Source: Ampelomyces quisqualis
Lineage: Eukaryota; Ascomycota; Dothideomycetes; Pleosporales; Phaeosphaeriaceae
Direction of reading: 5' to 3'
NCBI GenBank assembly: GCA_018398575.1
Contig: JAGTXZ010000020.1
Location: forward strand, 2,542,001 to 2,606,000
Length of the DNA stretch: 64,000 nucleotides
The notes beneath the pieces are model-generated. The model was not told the DNA's origin. It searched no databases and was given only the letters and a program-made list of their open reading frames with translations. Of the stretch, positions 1 to 12,648 are shown in pieces; the first letter of the stretch is position 1, and each line of letters begins with the position of its first letter. A program made the translations under genes and the position numbers.

Positions 1-1274
1 TGCAGTAGCCCGGGCGCAAAGAATTCGCCAAAGTACGCGGAATTACGAGTGAGGAGGCTCGTGTGTGCAGTACATCTAGAATATGTGATGTTATATCGAA
101 CTTCCCACTAAAGGCAGAGGTAAGTCGCGCTCCCTCATGACCGTCAAAAACCTGCCTATGGTGTTTGTGTTCTGGGTGCGCTCCTCCCGTTGGAGGTGAA
201 TGCCTGCATGAAGCAACGCCATATCGACAGCTTCTGCTGGTCGAGGGATGCGTTCGAACTGGACCCCGTGACAACTGTGGCTTCCAAAGACTCCTGGATC
301 AAAACTGCTAGTATTTCTTTTTCATGAGATGACTGTAAACCACGTAATTTCTGTCCTGCGTAAAAAGCCAACGTTCTTCTTCCCTGATACGCATGAATTG
401 TAGTTCTGCTGGTTGGTGGTCTTCAGGACATGATGTTTATACTTGACAATAGAAATACTCAATTGCATTCCCTTTCTCCTTCTTGCATGGTTTCTTCTCT
501 TTGTAGCCGTCTGACGACATTATTGTTTTGACTGTGCTATTCATCATCGCCCACACGCTCGTCGTCGACTTTCCATCTTTTCTCTGAATGGCGTCATTCA
601 ACTTGCCAGAGCCTTCTGAATCAACGTCCCTTCAAATTTCTTCGTTTTCAACAGCTCGGATCGAAACGAGTGAATAATTCGGAACGAGTGAATGGCGACA
701 GTGTGCGAAGTCATCACAGATGTAGACAGGATGTGTTTGTTGCGTTAGAACTTCGATATTTACAAGGAAACGTGCATAGCTGTAGCTGGGGAGACGCAGT
801 TCTTACCATGAGAAATGAAGTCTGCTCGGCTCGGGGAAGATGTTTCTTAGGTAGCACAAGCCTTGCAAGCTCCAGGACCCTAGGTCGCTATGCCATGGTT
901 GAGTGGATTGTGGAAAGGTGGAAATCTGCGAATATGCTCGCCGTAGAGCTTGACGCACTCTTGCTGGGACCGGGAGTTGGTGGCACAATTTGCCCAACAG
1001 ACCATGGCTTGTGTCAAAAGCTGGCGTACAAGCTTCAGACCATCTTCCGAGCTGACCGAGCTCGTAGATTCTACGTCCAAGGTGTGTATGCTGCTATCAG
1101 CGCCATGGCTCACACAGGTTCACACTACCCGCCGGCTCATAACTTCCGAAGCATGGCAAACTTGATCTCATAATCAGAAGCTCTGAATACGTGCTAGTTC
1201 CTGTCCTACTGTACAACCTGTGAATATTTGTACAGACTAGTTTGACTCCGAGGCTGATCGGATCATCTCTTCCT
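1..1274. other. No confident gene; unassigned sequence
   Basis: No family is recognisable in this stretch. An ATG-free minus-strand reading frame (about 880-1113, ending in CVKLYGEHIRRF and a short tail) looks mildly protein-like, and a 167-codon plus-strand frame (670-1173) overlaps it, but neither shows a motif, splice structure or composition that supports a gene. It could hold the edge of a diverged or decayed gene. The helicase gene on the minus strand ends at 1275. Confidence 0.5.
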
Positions 1275-4200
1275 TCAGCGGCAAAACGCATCAATACTAG
1301 CATCAGAAAGTGTATGACTCCCACCCGCACATCTGTACCCACTGGCCTGCTTAATCCACTGATACCCCATCGGACACGGTCCCATCACCCTCAACTTCTT
1401 CTGCCGTTCCATCTCCCTTTGTCTCTCCTTCTCAATAGCCGCCAACTCCTCGTCACGACGTCGCCTCTCCAGTTCAGCTGCAATACGCGCTTGCTCGCGG
1501 ACTCGTCGCTCTTCTTCATCGGTAGCGGCCTTCTCTGCGCGGATAAACTCTATGATGCGCTCCTCGTACTGTCGTTTCTCTTCCTGCAGACGACGAAACT
1601 CGCTTTCTTTAGCGACCATGGCGTGCTTGTCGCGTTCTAGTTGCTCCCATACTTCGTCGGAGACGCCTGCGTCGCGCTTGGCTTTGAAGATGGAGACGAG
1701 AGGGTCTTCTGGCTCCGCTTCTGGCTTGTTTTCGGTCGGCTTCGGTTTGTCTTCTTGCTTGTTTGTGTCAATCGCTCCCTGTGGCGGGATAGTATTTGTG
1801 GCGAAATTCGAGCCTTGCTCAGTTGCAGCAAGTTCCTGTGTTTGTGAAGATGGCATTGGTTGTGAGGGCCTTTCCTTATTGAATCGATTTGTGCCTGCAG
1901 CGGCGTTTCGTCGTGAACGTTCATCCAACATCTCCCCCATGGCGCTGATGACAATTGCTTCCGTGAGTACAAGACTGGTGACAGGAGGCACAGCGGTAGA
2001 AATGAGTGCCTGGAACATACTCTTCGCCAGTGATTTGACGTCGCGGGCATTGCCCCATGACTCCAGGAGCGACAGCTTGCGAAAGAGCTGCAACAGCTGT
2101 TCGCGCAAATGTGCTGAGGGCGGTTCGACGACCGAGATGTCAAGTGGCGCTTTCTTCTTCTTCTGAAAATCTGCGAGAACCTTGAGAAGAAGCTCCACAC
2201 ATGTCTCCGGTTCAATATGCTTAAACATCACAGTTTCAGGGAAGCGACTGGTAAGGCCAGGATTCATGTTCATCAGCCGATCGATATCCTTGTCGTAACC
2301 GGCGAGGATGACCACGAGCTTCTGCGCAAACTTCGGCTTGGTTAAGCAGTCGACTAGCTCGTCCATCGCTTCGACGGCGAACTGGCCCTCTGCAAGGCGA
2401 TAAGCTTCATCGATGAAGAGAACTTTGCCCATGGCTTTCTCCATGAGCTTCTGTACTTTGGGTCCAGTATGACCCACGAACTGTCCAATCAGATCGGTAG
2501 CGGAGCATTCTTCCACCTTCGCCTGGCTGAGGAAGCCCATGTCGTAGAAGATCTTGCCCATCTTTGCAGCTGTAGTGGTTTTGCCTGTACCTGGCGGTCC
2601 CTTGAACAGGAAATTAAAAGGTATCTGCTCTCGAGCATCCATCCCCAGAGCTTTCATATTGGCAGCTGTGGTTTGATAACCCTGAAATTGTTTGATGAGT
2701 TCCTCGCATCCTACGACGTCTTGGAATAGAGCTGACACTTCGGTGGCTGCACGCTCACCGCGGTCGAAGTCCGGGTCAAAGTCGATAGCTTCAAAGATGC
2801 CAAATTGCTTCACTTTGGCGGAGGTTATGTGCTTCTGATGTAGTGCCTTCGCACGGTCCAGAATTATGTCGACTTCGCCTGCGTTGCCAAAGTTTGGGCG
2901 ATTGCGTGCGCGTTGTATGACCTCCATGGCAACCTGAAGCGAGATATGTTAGCATAGACGTAGACTACCTAGTATTCGATCTTACCTGCTTGGCTTGGTC
3001 TGTCGCATTGAACCCGATGTCCTTCAGTTTTAAGTCAAAGATCTGACGAATCTCAGCGCCATTGAAGTCTTCAAAGACGAACGCAGATTCCAGCGGAAAT
3101 CGCCTCGCAAGACCAGGATTGACGTCTCGGAACATTTCTTCCATTTGGTCTTTATAACCTAGCAAAAGCACGCAGCGATCTTCGCCTGCAGTGCTCTGGA
3201 CTTCGGCAACAATGGTATCGATAACCGCAGCTTTGAATGGATCACCATTAGGACCGCTAGCTTTAGCTAGCATGTAAGCCTCATCGATGATGAGAACTTT
3301 ACCAACGGTGGACGCCAGGATAGCTTTTGTGTTAGCTTCGGAGCCTCCTATAACGTTGCCGACAAAATCTGCTGGGCTTTTTACAACGACCTCGCCAAGA
3401 GAAAGAAGCCCAATGTCGGCCAGAACGCGGCCATAGAGTTTGGCTACGGAAGTCTTTCCTGTTCCTGGGGAACCAACGAAGCAACGGTTCAGTGAATATT
3501 GTATGATGGGCTTCTCCTTCAATTCAAGCTGATAGTTGGTCTGTATACCGTCGAGAAGAACTTGTACAGATTCCTTGACCGACGTCAAGCCAATGAGCCT
3601 TTGCAGCTTTTTCCACGCCGCGTTGTCCTTGAGCACAGACGAAGGCTCTGGACCTATCAAGTCTTCCTGGCTGAGAAGATAGTCATCTGGCATCGTGCCA
3701 GCTCTTCTTGCTTTACGCAGTCGTTTGGCTTGGCGCTCGGTAATCTGCGCGATCTTATTTTGGACTTCGCGGGCGTTACCGAAGCCATCGTGGCCCCGAC
3801 CACGACCAATGCGTCGCGCAACGATACGTACGTAAAGGCCGTTCATACCGTCTTCAATCTTCATGCGCCTGGAATACTTCTTGTCGATGTACTGGCAGAA
3901 GATCTTTTGTAACTCGAGATCGCTGTAGTCTTGGAATTCCATGCGAACTGGTATACGGCTTGGGATGCCGGGGTTATGGGAGAAAAAAGCTTCCATCTGT
4001 TTGTGGTAGCCAGCTAGCACAAAGACAACTTTGCCAGTCAGATTCTCAATTTCAGCAAGCAGATAGTCCAGTACCGCTTTGCCGCCAGGACTATTCCCAG
4101 ACACTAGTTGATATGCTTCATCGATGAAGAACACGCCACCTCCTGCTTGTAGTATGTTGTCGATGTGAGCTTTGCAAGCGGACACGCCATCATTTGCAAG

Positions 4201-7200
4201 AGCTGATCCGGAGCTCTCAACGAAATGTCCACCAGGCAGAGCTCCTACCTCGACAAGAAACTTGGAGTAGTACCTAGCCACTGTCGTTTTTCCTGTTCCG
4301 GGATTGCCCAGCAGAGCGGCACCAAAGCGCTCTCCATTGAGCGATACGTTCTGTCGTACAACCGTGTCAACTTTGGCCTTGATTGCGAGAAATTGCTGCT
4401 TGACAGATTCTAGCCCTATCATCGCTACTAGGGAGTCGAGAGCTTCGTTTTCCGCACCCTCGTATTTTTTCTGCCACTTCCAATCATCTCCAGCTTCGCT
4501 CTTATCCCAATCAGCTTGGTTCTGATCCTGGTTTGGCGACATAGCTTTGGCATTGGCTGTAGCCTTGTCTCTGTGATTGGACATCGCGGTTGGTGCTGCA
4601 CCCTCGCTTTGTCGTTCTGAGGTGTCGATCGGTGGTTTCGCCGTGGCCTCGGTCGTTGAAGATGCTGGTAATGTTGGCTTTGTGGGATTTTGGAACCTCT
4701 CTTGCAGGTTGCGGAGGTCTTGCTTCTTCTGTTTGAGTGCTTGTTCGCGGTCTCTGTCTTCGGCTTGCTCTTTCAGAGCTCGCTTTTGGTGTTGGATCTC
4801 TTCCTCAATCTCGACTAGTCGTGCAGCATAGGCTCGTTGTTTAGCCTCTCGCTCTTTGTCTAACTCGTGATCTCGTTGACGCTTCTTTTCTCGCGCTCGC
4901 AGCTCGGCTTCACATTTCCGGCAATGTGCTGCAGCTTTGTCATGGCACTTTCTTGTATTCTTATGTTTGTTAGGACAAGTCGAAGAGATGATGACTTTGC
5001 AATCCATTCGCGAGTGATCCTGCAACTGATGGCATCGGTGGGGACAGGCGTGGATGCCACAGTTAAGTAATTTGCCACAAGGCTCAGAACAGCCGCCGTC
5101 CGGACATACCTCGTCGAATTGCTCTTTCTCAGTCAAGAGTGCGGTTTTGTCTGGATGCCGATTACATTTCACAGGAAACCCATCGTAAACGTGGCCATCT
5201 TGCTTCAGTTGGTCCATAAGCGGTACCCATACTTCCTTGCCTTTGCGACTGTTCATAAAGGTGTCTGCGTTACCTATCATGATCAAACCGTTTCGCGCTC
5301 GCGACAATAGCACGTTGACGCGCTGAGGAGATGACATGAAGCCGATATCGCCAGCATCGTTACTTCGTGTGAGGCATGCGATGACGATGTCGCTCTCTTC
5401 TCCTTGGTAATTGTCAATGGTGGAAATACGAAGCTTGCGCTTGGATATGTTTGCGCTAGCTGGTGTGACCAGACCCGCTTGAATTAGCTCGTGGGAATCC
5501 AAATCGTTCAGAATAGGATCGTTTTCCTTGGACAGAGTGTTCACCAATAGGTACAGCTGGCCCAGGTAAGGTGTAAGTACAACAATGTCTTCTGTACCAT
5601 AGCCCTGCTGACCAAGGTATCGCACGCATTTCAGCACCATCTCAGCCTCATATAAGTTCTCCTTGCTGGAATTTGCGCCACCATCATGACGGTCGGCAAT
5701 CTTGACAGCATTAAGCTCAGGACGTGAATGTGACACGAATATGACGTTGCTTTGAAAACCGCGTAGATCTGGTCGACCGTGAGTCTTCTCAGCATCTTCC
5801 AATTCCGGATAGTTGAGTGCTCTGACAAGGGATGAGATTTCAGGACGCATACGATGCTGCTTCCTGAGGGTGGTATGCGGAACTCCGCCGAGTACGAGAC
5901 GTTCAAACAGTGAGACATTGAGATCGTACCCGTCCCCTTTTTCTACAGTCAAGGCATAGTTGTTGACTTTAGGTCGCAGCTGCTTGTGATCGCCAATCAG
6001 GATGAGTTGCTTCGTTGTCGGAGTCAGAGCTGTGAGTATGTGACTCTCCAGGATCTCTCCAGCTTCTTCCACCAAAATGATGCCAGGTGAAGCCTTACGA
6101 ATTTCGTCGGTGTACATGGCAGCCGCCGTGGTAGTACACCCAATAATGCGTTTCTGATTAAGCACGTGGAAGTTCTTCTGACGGAACAATCGGTCGATCT
6201 GGGTACGGCACTTGTTGTACTTGTCAGCAAGCGTGCTAATCTCGGTGACCTGCTCCTCAAGGATCGTCTTGTTCCACTGGACTTGGAGTCCAATGCGGAT
6301 CTTCGGCGGAATGTTCCAAACATGAGGATAGGTTTGCATGGCATGATTGGCAAAGACGCCTGCGTCCTCACCCTTTACCCATCTCTTGACCAGATAGTAC
6401 TTGTCGACGCGTTTGTTCTTCTTCCCCATTATGGTCATGCCATCTTTGTTGTCGGGTACAGCAAATGCATCGAAGTATTCTGAATCATCAGAGAACTCTA
6501 AGAAATCGAGAAGCTTCTGTTCGCTGAGCTGCGTAGAAGCAAATGATGACATCCTTGTGACTAGAGCGTCATGATAAGATTCCGCTTCTGCCTTTTCGTC
6601 TTGAATCATGGCCCATGTTTGTCTAGTCATCTTGTAGTCATTGGGCTGTTCTCTGATAGTGAGTGCACGAGTGTTGGCGTTCGATTTTGATCCTAACCGC
6701 ACAATTGAACCAGCCGGGATGCCAGCCTTTTGAATGTCTTCCAGGAATTGATCTAAAGCATGATTCGTATACGTGAGGATGAGCATAGTCTCGTTGTTGT
6801 GATCGTGTAATATTTTTGCGATAAGTGCTCCTATGAAGCTTTTGCCGGTGCCTGGTGGCCCTTGAATCAGGCTGACTCTCTTGAGTAAACCGGTGAGCAG
6901 TGAGTCTGCTTGGGCCTGATCGAGCTGGATTGAATGAGTACTCCCAATGATATCTTGGAGGTCTTCCGTCCAGTGGTCGCGGATGGCGTTGATAGTCTTG
7001 GTCGGCTGAATGCCAGAGACAACTTCAGCGGAACTTGGGGTAAGGCTAAGGAGCTGGTCCTCAAGTGGCAGTTCGGTCAATGACTGAAGACATTTGAGGA
7101 TAGGCTCATACGCAAATACAGCAGTATCTACTTGTACAAAGCATAGATCCACAGCAAGCTTACATGCCATCAACACTTTGCCAAATGAGCTGGCGTCGGC

Positions 7201-8346
7201 CACTCTCAGCACGACGATTGCAGGTTCCTGAGCAAGGAGGGCTTCATCGCGGTCCACAGTTGCAAATGCGACAACGTTGCCGTTGCTGATGAGGGCACCG
7301 AGTGACTGATGCTTTAGGACGTTTTTGTTGTCGGCCAGGTACTTATTGCGATCAACGGCCTTGACGTTGCGCAGGTGTGGAACACCGTCAGGGCAAAGAA
7401 GTTTTAGCGAGCAGGGCTTGCGTTTCGTCTCCGGTCCGCAGTCGATACCGGCATACTTCAGATGGTCGAGGACTACCTTGCGTCGGCCTTTCTTCTGGCC
7501 ACTGGCGATCTGGAAATCGTTACGCAGCTCACCCAAAAGATCCTCGCGAAGCAGTCGAAATTGGTTGTCAACATGCGTTAGACCGCGGCTCTCCGGGTCA
7601 GTAGATGCGATAGAATCTGCCCGTCTGTAGAACGGATGCTCGGCAGACGCGAATTCGTCTGGTGTTGGGAGGAGCTTGATCTTGTGGATTTGCGCGAAGT
7701 CGTTGTCGTGTCGCCCCCCTGGGCCATCGGCGGACTCATCGGATGTGCTGTCTAGGACGTGCTTGATCTTATGACCTATGTTGCGCACATCCAGGGAGTC
7801 TGCATTGATCAAAGATGCATTGTTGGTGATGCGCTCTGCAATGTCTCGTACAGTGGGGATATCTTCGGAGCGACTGTACAACAGCTCGTGTAGCAGCCAC
7901 GCGAATGCGCGAGTGCCGTCGCTGGAGAGCAAGCACGCATCATGCGCCTGAACGAGTGTGTTCCAAAATGTCGGAGGTTGCACGATTTGTTCGAGGACGC
8001 GCTGCAGAAACTGGCCGCCGTACAGTTGCTTGACAGATGGCGTCGAAAAGTGCAGGATTGTGGCCGTTGCCACGCCGTTGAGAAAGTCGCTGTCACCAGA
8101 CACGTGACGTCTGAGTGCATTACCTAAGGCGTCCAACCCTGCCGAAGATGCGATGAGACACTCCACACACTTCGACGCGTCCTGTTGAGAACATAACGCC
8201 TCCAAAAATCGATCGCTATCGCCCGCCGTCTTGATTTCGCGATGTCCGTGGATGGTCGCGTTGAAGAGCTTCGTCAACCCCGCAGCACGCTTCGCTGCCG
8301 CCTCTTGATCCGCCATGTGTAAGTTTGGTATCGATGAGATATCCAC
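1275..8346 (-). CDS. ZNFX1-like SF1 helicase with NF-X1 zinc-finger region and three CbxX/CfqX AAA+ modules
   Basis: Two exons, complement(1275..2933, 2986..8346), joined by a 52-nt intron (gtaag..cag) in phase 0; 2339 aa. The N-terminal 450 residues are unassigned. A UPF1/ZNFX1-type SF1 helicase follows: Walker A GPPGTGKS at 496-503 and motif II VEEAGE near 759-764, a variant of the usual DEAA. A Cys/His-rich NF-X1-like stretch (CGKLLNCGIHACPHRCHQ, near 1085-1110) and a charged coiled coil follow. Three CbxX/CfqX (Rubisco-activase-like) AAA+ modules have Walker A lysines at about 1353, 1631 and 1905, each with an IDEAY-type Walker B. The C-terminus is a long Glu/Arg coiled coil and a short Cys/Gly tail. 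An alternative start is Met11. The family is widespread in filamentous fungi but its role is unknown to me; animal ZNFX1 is an RNA-binding antiviral helicase, so an RNA-surveillance role is inference. The upstream neighbour is divergent. Confidence 0.9.
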
Positions 8347-8756
8347 TGTTCAGGAAAGCTGTAATCTGCCGTGATCTATCACTCTATGCGCAAGGTCTTT
8401 GGCTCTTTTGAGCTTTCAAATAGGCAGAAGGAAAGTTACATGGAGCCGCAGCTCATGCGCGACGATTCTCTGATAACGGGCTGTGCAAATGATTGGAATA
8501 CAACGGCAGTTGCTGTGCGGTACAGCATCAAGTTGCATCTGCCTGCACGCTCTGGTCAATCCCGGGCGAATCAAACCTACTTCTCATCATGCGTTGTGCT
8601 GCCTGCAGTTTGACCAAACAACGCCGCACGAACTCAGCCTTGTCTCAGGCATCATCACCTACTTGAAGTCGGCGTATTTCTTTCTGCCCCGCCCCATTCT
8701 CCTCCTTGTATCTTGCAAACCCTAGGTTCTCTCAACACAGTTCCACGGCGTCTTTC
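8347..8756. other. Shared divergent promoter region
   Basis: These 410 bases lie between the start codons of the helicase gene (-) and the 477-aa protein gene (+). No coding sequence is seen. Pyrimidine-rich tracts lie near both starts. No TATA box is obvious. Confidence 0.6.
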
Positions 8757-10234
8757 ATGGCTTCGTTCTTAGGCAGCACCAGAGGTGGCTTTGCTCCACG
8801 AAGAGCGCGAGGCCGCGGCGGGAGAGCTCCGTTCTTTGCGAAGACCAGGGAGACGATGAAGCTTGATCTTGAGAAACATCCGCTTGGAGATCTTGTCGAG
8901 GAATTATGCAGCTCGAATCTCAGCTTGAAACCAATCGATCTGGCGGAGATATCTGATTGCCAGTATGTCGCATCGTACAACTGGCTTAACGACAAAGTGC
9001 CTACCATCATCATTCCAGGTAAGTTCTCTGCCGCAGTCACCAAGTCCGAACTAACAACTCAGGCAAACCTCCTCAATGGACACCACTCAATGCACCACAG
9101 CGTTTAAAGGAAGACAGTGGACAATACTTCCGTGATCCCAACGCCGCTAAATATTCCGACTACCCTATGGCACCTGTTGTGCATGCTGTTCTGGAGACGG
9201 ACTCAAAAGTCGACACTGTGACCACCGATCTCTTCGCGTGTGGAAGCACTCTCGGCAACCTCCTACGCTTCGCCCGCGGTATCGACAAAGCTTTCCGCTT
9301 CAACGTCGAGGTGATCGGCGAGACCGTGTTCTTCATACGGAAAGAGAATGACCCCAAAGAGGTTATCAAGGATGTCAGAGGGTTTGGCCATACTTTTCCA
9401 GAGGCATACACCACATGGGAGCACAGCGTTAAAGGCTCCGAGACTCATCAACGTATCATACGATACGAGTTCGGAGGCTTGAATTGTCTTGTACGCTTCG
9501 AGAGTGATGGCTACATCCGAGAGACTTCAGCAGTCAACGCTACTGCTCCTACAAAGACTGCCGTGGACCAAGATGATCTTCCCCAAGCATTCCAAGGTGC
9601 AGTAATCAGCCAGCCACCCAATGCTACGATCAGCAAGCCTGGTGCAGTGAGGATCAAACACGGTGGTGCTCCAGTACTACAACAATCTATCTTCGACTTG
9701 AAGACGCGCTCAGGCAGACACAAGAGAGAAATCGACATGAGCGACATTCATCCTGCACTCTGGATAAAACAGATATCTAACTTTATTGTCGCCTATCACG
9801 ATGGAAGTGGTCTCTTCGAAGACATTCGAGTGCAAAATGTCAAGAACGATGTGCAAGCCTGGGCCACGGACAATAGAGATGGCATCCGCCGCTTTGCCAC
9901 CCTTCTCGATAAGATCGTTGAAATCGCCAGGAGCAATGCAAACAAATTGCTCGAAGTGTATTGTCCCGGTATGGATCGCCTGGAGATTCGAACCCAGCAT
10001 GGACCTGGCGTGCGTACATTGCCTACGGATTTGGCAGAGCGCTGGGAAGAGACTGAGATGGGCGTCATTCCTACTCAAGATGATGCCTGGGACAAATCCG
10101 AACATGGTGACGGTGGTGTCAAACTTCATGATGGGTATGACCTCGACACTGGCTTAGACGATTCTTCTTCGGAACCAGACTACACTGCTTGTTCTGCTCA
10201 TGATTGTGGCTACTGCGGTAAATGCACATATTGA
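8757..10234 (+). CDS. Fungal conserved protein of the family misnamed 'geranylgeranyl pyrophosphate synthetase'
   Basis: Exons 8757..9018 and 9063..10234 with a 44-nt intron (gtaagt..cag), phase 1; 477 aa. The start at MASFLGST is chosen because an Arg/Gly-rich segment (GRGGRAPFF) follows directly; an upstream in-frame ATG at 8706 exists. The body matches a fungal family I recognise by SYNWL, PPQWTPL, RLKEDSGQYFRDPNAA, FACGSTLGNLLRF and GHTFPEAYTTWE. Databases often call it geranylgeranyl pyrophosphate synthetase, but no DDxxD prenyl-diphosphate motif is visible, so I do not accept that name. The C-terminus has an acidic stretch and ends in four cysteines (C464, C469, C472, C475), a possible metal site. 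The RG-rich start suggests nucleic-acid association, which is inference. Biochemical function is unknown. Confidence 0.85.
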
Positions 10235-10745
10235 TTTTGTACGTCACATCATTCTGGCTTCACTGAGTTGTGATCTGAACTGTCTAAGTAGTGGGCTTAG
10301 TTACACGTAAAGATAGACTTTAAAACTTGTTAGTCGGTAACATAGCACATGCCTATACAAGCACGAGCCTATCGAAGACGAAGCAGTCAATTTCACAAGT
10401 ACCACGTAAATTGCACACATCTGAATTGCACAAATGCCTTGCCCTGCCTATAGATCCCGGAAGCCAAAAACTTGCTTTTCTCTGCGTCTTGTCACCTTTG
10501 AGATATTGGTTTCAGTTCTTGTTCTTCGCGAACTCCTTCGCTTTACACTATCATAGCACGAAGAGGTAAGTCGTACAGAATTTCGATCTACTTCTTTTAC
10601 AACAGGAAAGGAATTAACCAACCAAACACTCTCAAATGTCTCCATACACCTCGATAACGTGCCGTATAGTCATTGCAACGTGCAGCTCTGAGTAGTCGCA
10701 TCGCCAAGTTTCGAAGGTGACGGAGGACGCTATCTTTGAGTATCG
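10235..10745. other. Convergent intergenic spacer
   Basis: This is the spacer between two convergent genes. Reading frames on both strands are short and motif-free. It is probably 3' untranslated sequence. Confidence 0.6.
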
Positions 10746-12648
10746 TTAGCAATTGCTTCTATGAAGAGGTATAGACACTGACGATGGATTCATATCGAGC
10801 CTTGGTTCAGTCACAGTCAGACCGGTGACATTCTGAATGTCTTTGAGAATCAAATCCATGGGAAGCATCAATCCTGACCCGGAAGCGTTCTCGCCAAAGA
10901 GCAGTCCCAACCATGTTCCCGTATCGTCATGGAGAACCACGCTGCCAGAATCACCAGAATCAACGAAGTCACTCTTCCCACGTCTGATAATGCTGTAGCA
11001 AACACCAACCGTGGAATCATCGAGATAGTACACCTCTCCAAAGTTCTCCCAGCTCGAGTCAAACTTCGGATTGATCTTTGTGAGCGCGGCATTGATGGTC
11101 CCGATAGTATATCCGGTTGTGCGACCGTACTTTGCAACCTGCACTTCGTCTCTCTTAATGTGTGTTTTGCCGGAATCGAGACGTGTCCAGGTTTTGCACA
11201 ATTTGCCTTTAACCAAGTGTGTCGTCGTTGCATTCGGTCCAATGCCTGTGTTTGGGAGTTTGTTCTCGACCAAGCGGGATGGCGCAACTTCGAGCAATGC
11301 CCAGTCTAAAAGAAATTTGACATTTGTTGACGTGGCTTTTCCCTTTGGCTGTGCACTGCCGGGCTCTCGAAGGAACTCCGGCCTCTCCATTATTCGAGGT
11401 CCAGAAGATGCAAAAAGAGTTCCGAAATCGCGAGAGGATTGATTCGCTTTGTTCAACTGAGCCTGAATTGTGGTGAGCTCAGTCGCTGCTAGCGCATTGC
11501 CCTGAATCTTTTCTTTTCCCCATATTTGCTCTTTCTCTTTCCATTGTTCGATGAATGATGTGTGGTCACAATCGGCAGGTGAGTTGAAACGTCGCGGATA
11601 TGTAGACACGTCAATCTGTCCGGGCTTCAAATATTTTTCATTCGTAGCCTTGATAACTGGAGAGTTGTTAGCGATGTGAAAAAGCATATTTCCGATCAGA
11701 CTTACCCTCGTCCACCAGACCGTCGCGCACAACATGATGATTTGTCAGACCATATGTCTTCCCATCGCTCAATATGACGAATCCTCCGACCGTTCCTGCG
11801 TGCTTCTTGTCGTTCAATATTCCGATTGAACCGCCCATGACGACAGTCTTTGCGTATGATTCCACCGAGAGTGTGTCCGACCTCCGCACTCCAACCAGGG
11901 TAGTAGCGCACATGAGCTCAAGATCGAATAGCGGTGTAAGGTTGCGTAACCTTTGTCTGATGGCAGGGAGAATCGTCTGCGTCCAAGCATCGTTGCCTGC
12001 GGATGGCGATGTGATGATGATGGTGGGCGAACAATCATGTTCCATGAGGCCACGATGAAGCAGCTCCATGCTGAGCCACTTTTCGTTGAATTTGAATATC
12101 TCAGCCTCTGCGATGTTGCTGACCTGGTCCCAGACTTCAAGGATGGCTGTCTCTTTGTGGCGAATAGGAATTGTGAATAGACCGTATATCGCTCGGTAGT
12201 CGATCAATTCAATGAAAATGTCTCTTGTCTCTTCCTGAGTCTTCAGGTACTGGCGGAGCTGAATAATTGGGGCGACGAAGGTGACTGGTACGGCCGTGTC
12301 GACGGTGGCGACGAGCGTTAGGAACACGTCAATGGGTTCATCGTAGCTTGCGTCATTCGGCACTCGATACGCGAAGAAAGCGTCGTACGTATGTATGCGC
12401 TGGACGAGGAGTATGTCCTGAACCGTGTCCAGGTGCTGAGCAGCATTATGCACAGCTAGCGTTGCGCCACGAGTGACGGTTTGGACGGGTAAGGGTGGGA
12501 GGAGAGGCCAACCGTGGCGATAGTTGAGCCCGCGATTGTCCATCTCGGCCTCAATTTCCTCGTCGGATCGTGACTGACATCTGCGCTTCTTGTGGCGCGC
12601 AGCCTCAGCTGCAGAAAGTGGAGTCGGGGAACCAAATCGCTGCATCAT
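10746..12648 (-). CDS. Trypsin-fold serine protease with long unassigned N-terminal region
   Basis: Exons complement(10746..11656, 11706..12648) with a 49-nt intron (gtaagt..ccag), phase 1; 617 aa. The start at the ATG beginning MMQRFGSP is preferred; the frame stays open upstream to an ATG at 12843 (682 aa), but that extension looks like leader sequence. Residues 1-285 have no domain I recognise; they begin with a basic KKRR stretch and contain alternating hydrophobic segments. The C-terminal half has a trypsin-like triad: His305 in TNHHVV, Asp432 in DWALLEV and Ser551 in GDSGS. No signal peptide is seen, so the protein is likely intracellular. Similar trypsin-like modules with novel N-termini are common in filamentous fungi, and some are suspected in stress or non-self responses; that role is inference. 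It is convergent with the gene ending at 10234. Confidence 0.8.

Noticed and set aside
670..1173. 167-codon plus-strand frame near the left edge
   Set aside because: No family motif, and it overlaps equally plausible minus-strand frames; composition looks random.
1552..2166. 204-codon plus-strand frame
   Set aside because: Antisense shadow of the AAA/coiled-coil region; Ser/Arg-rich composition mirrors its coding strand.
2934..2985. Two separate genes (helicase and a small AAA protein) on either side of this point
   Set aside because: A clean 52-nt phase-0 intron joins the frames, and the downstream frame begins in the middle of a conserved region.
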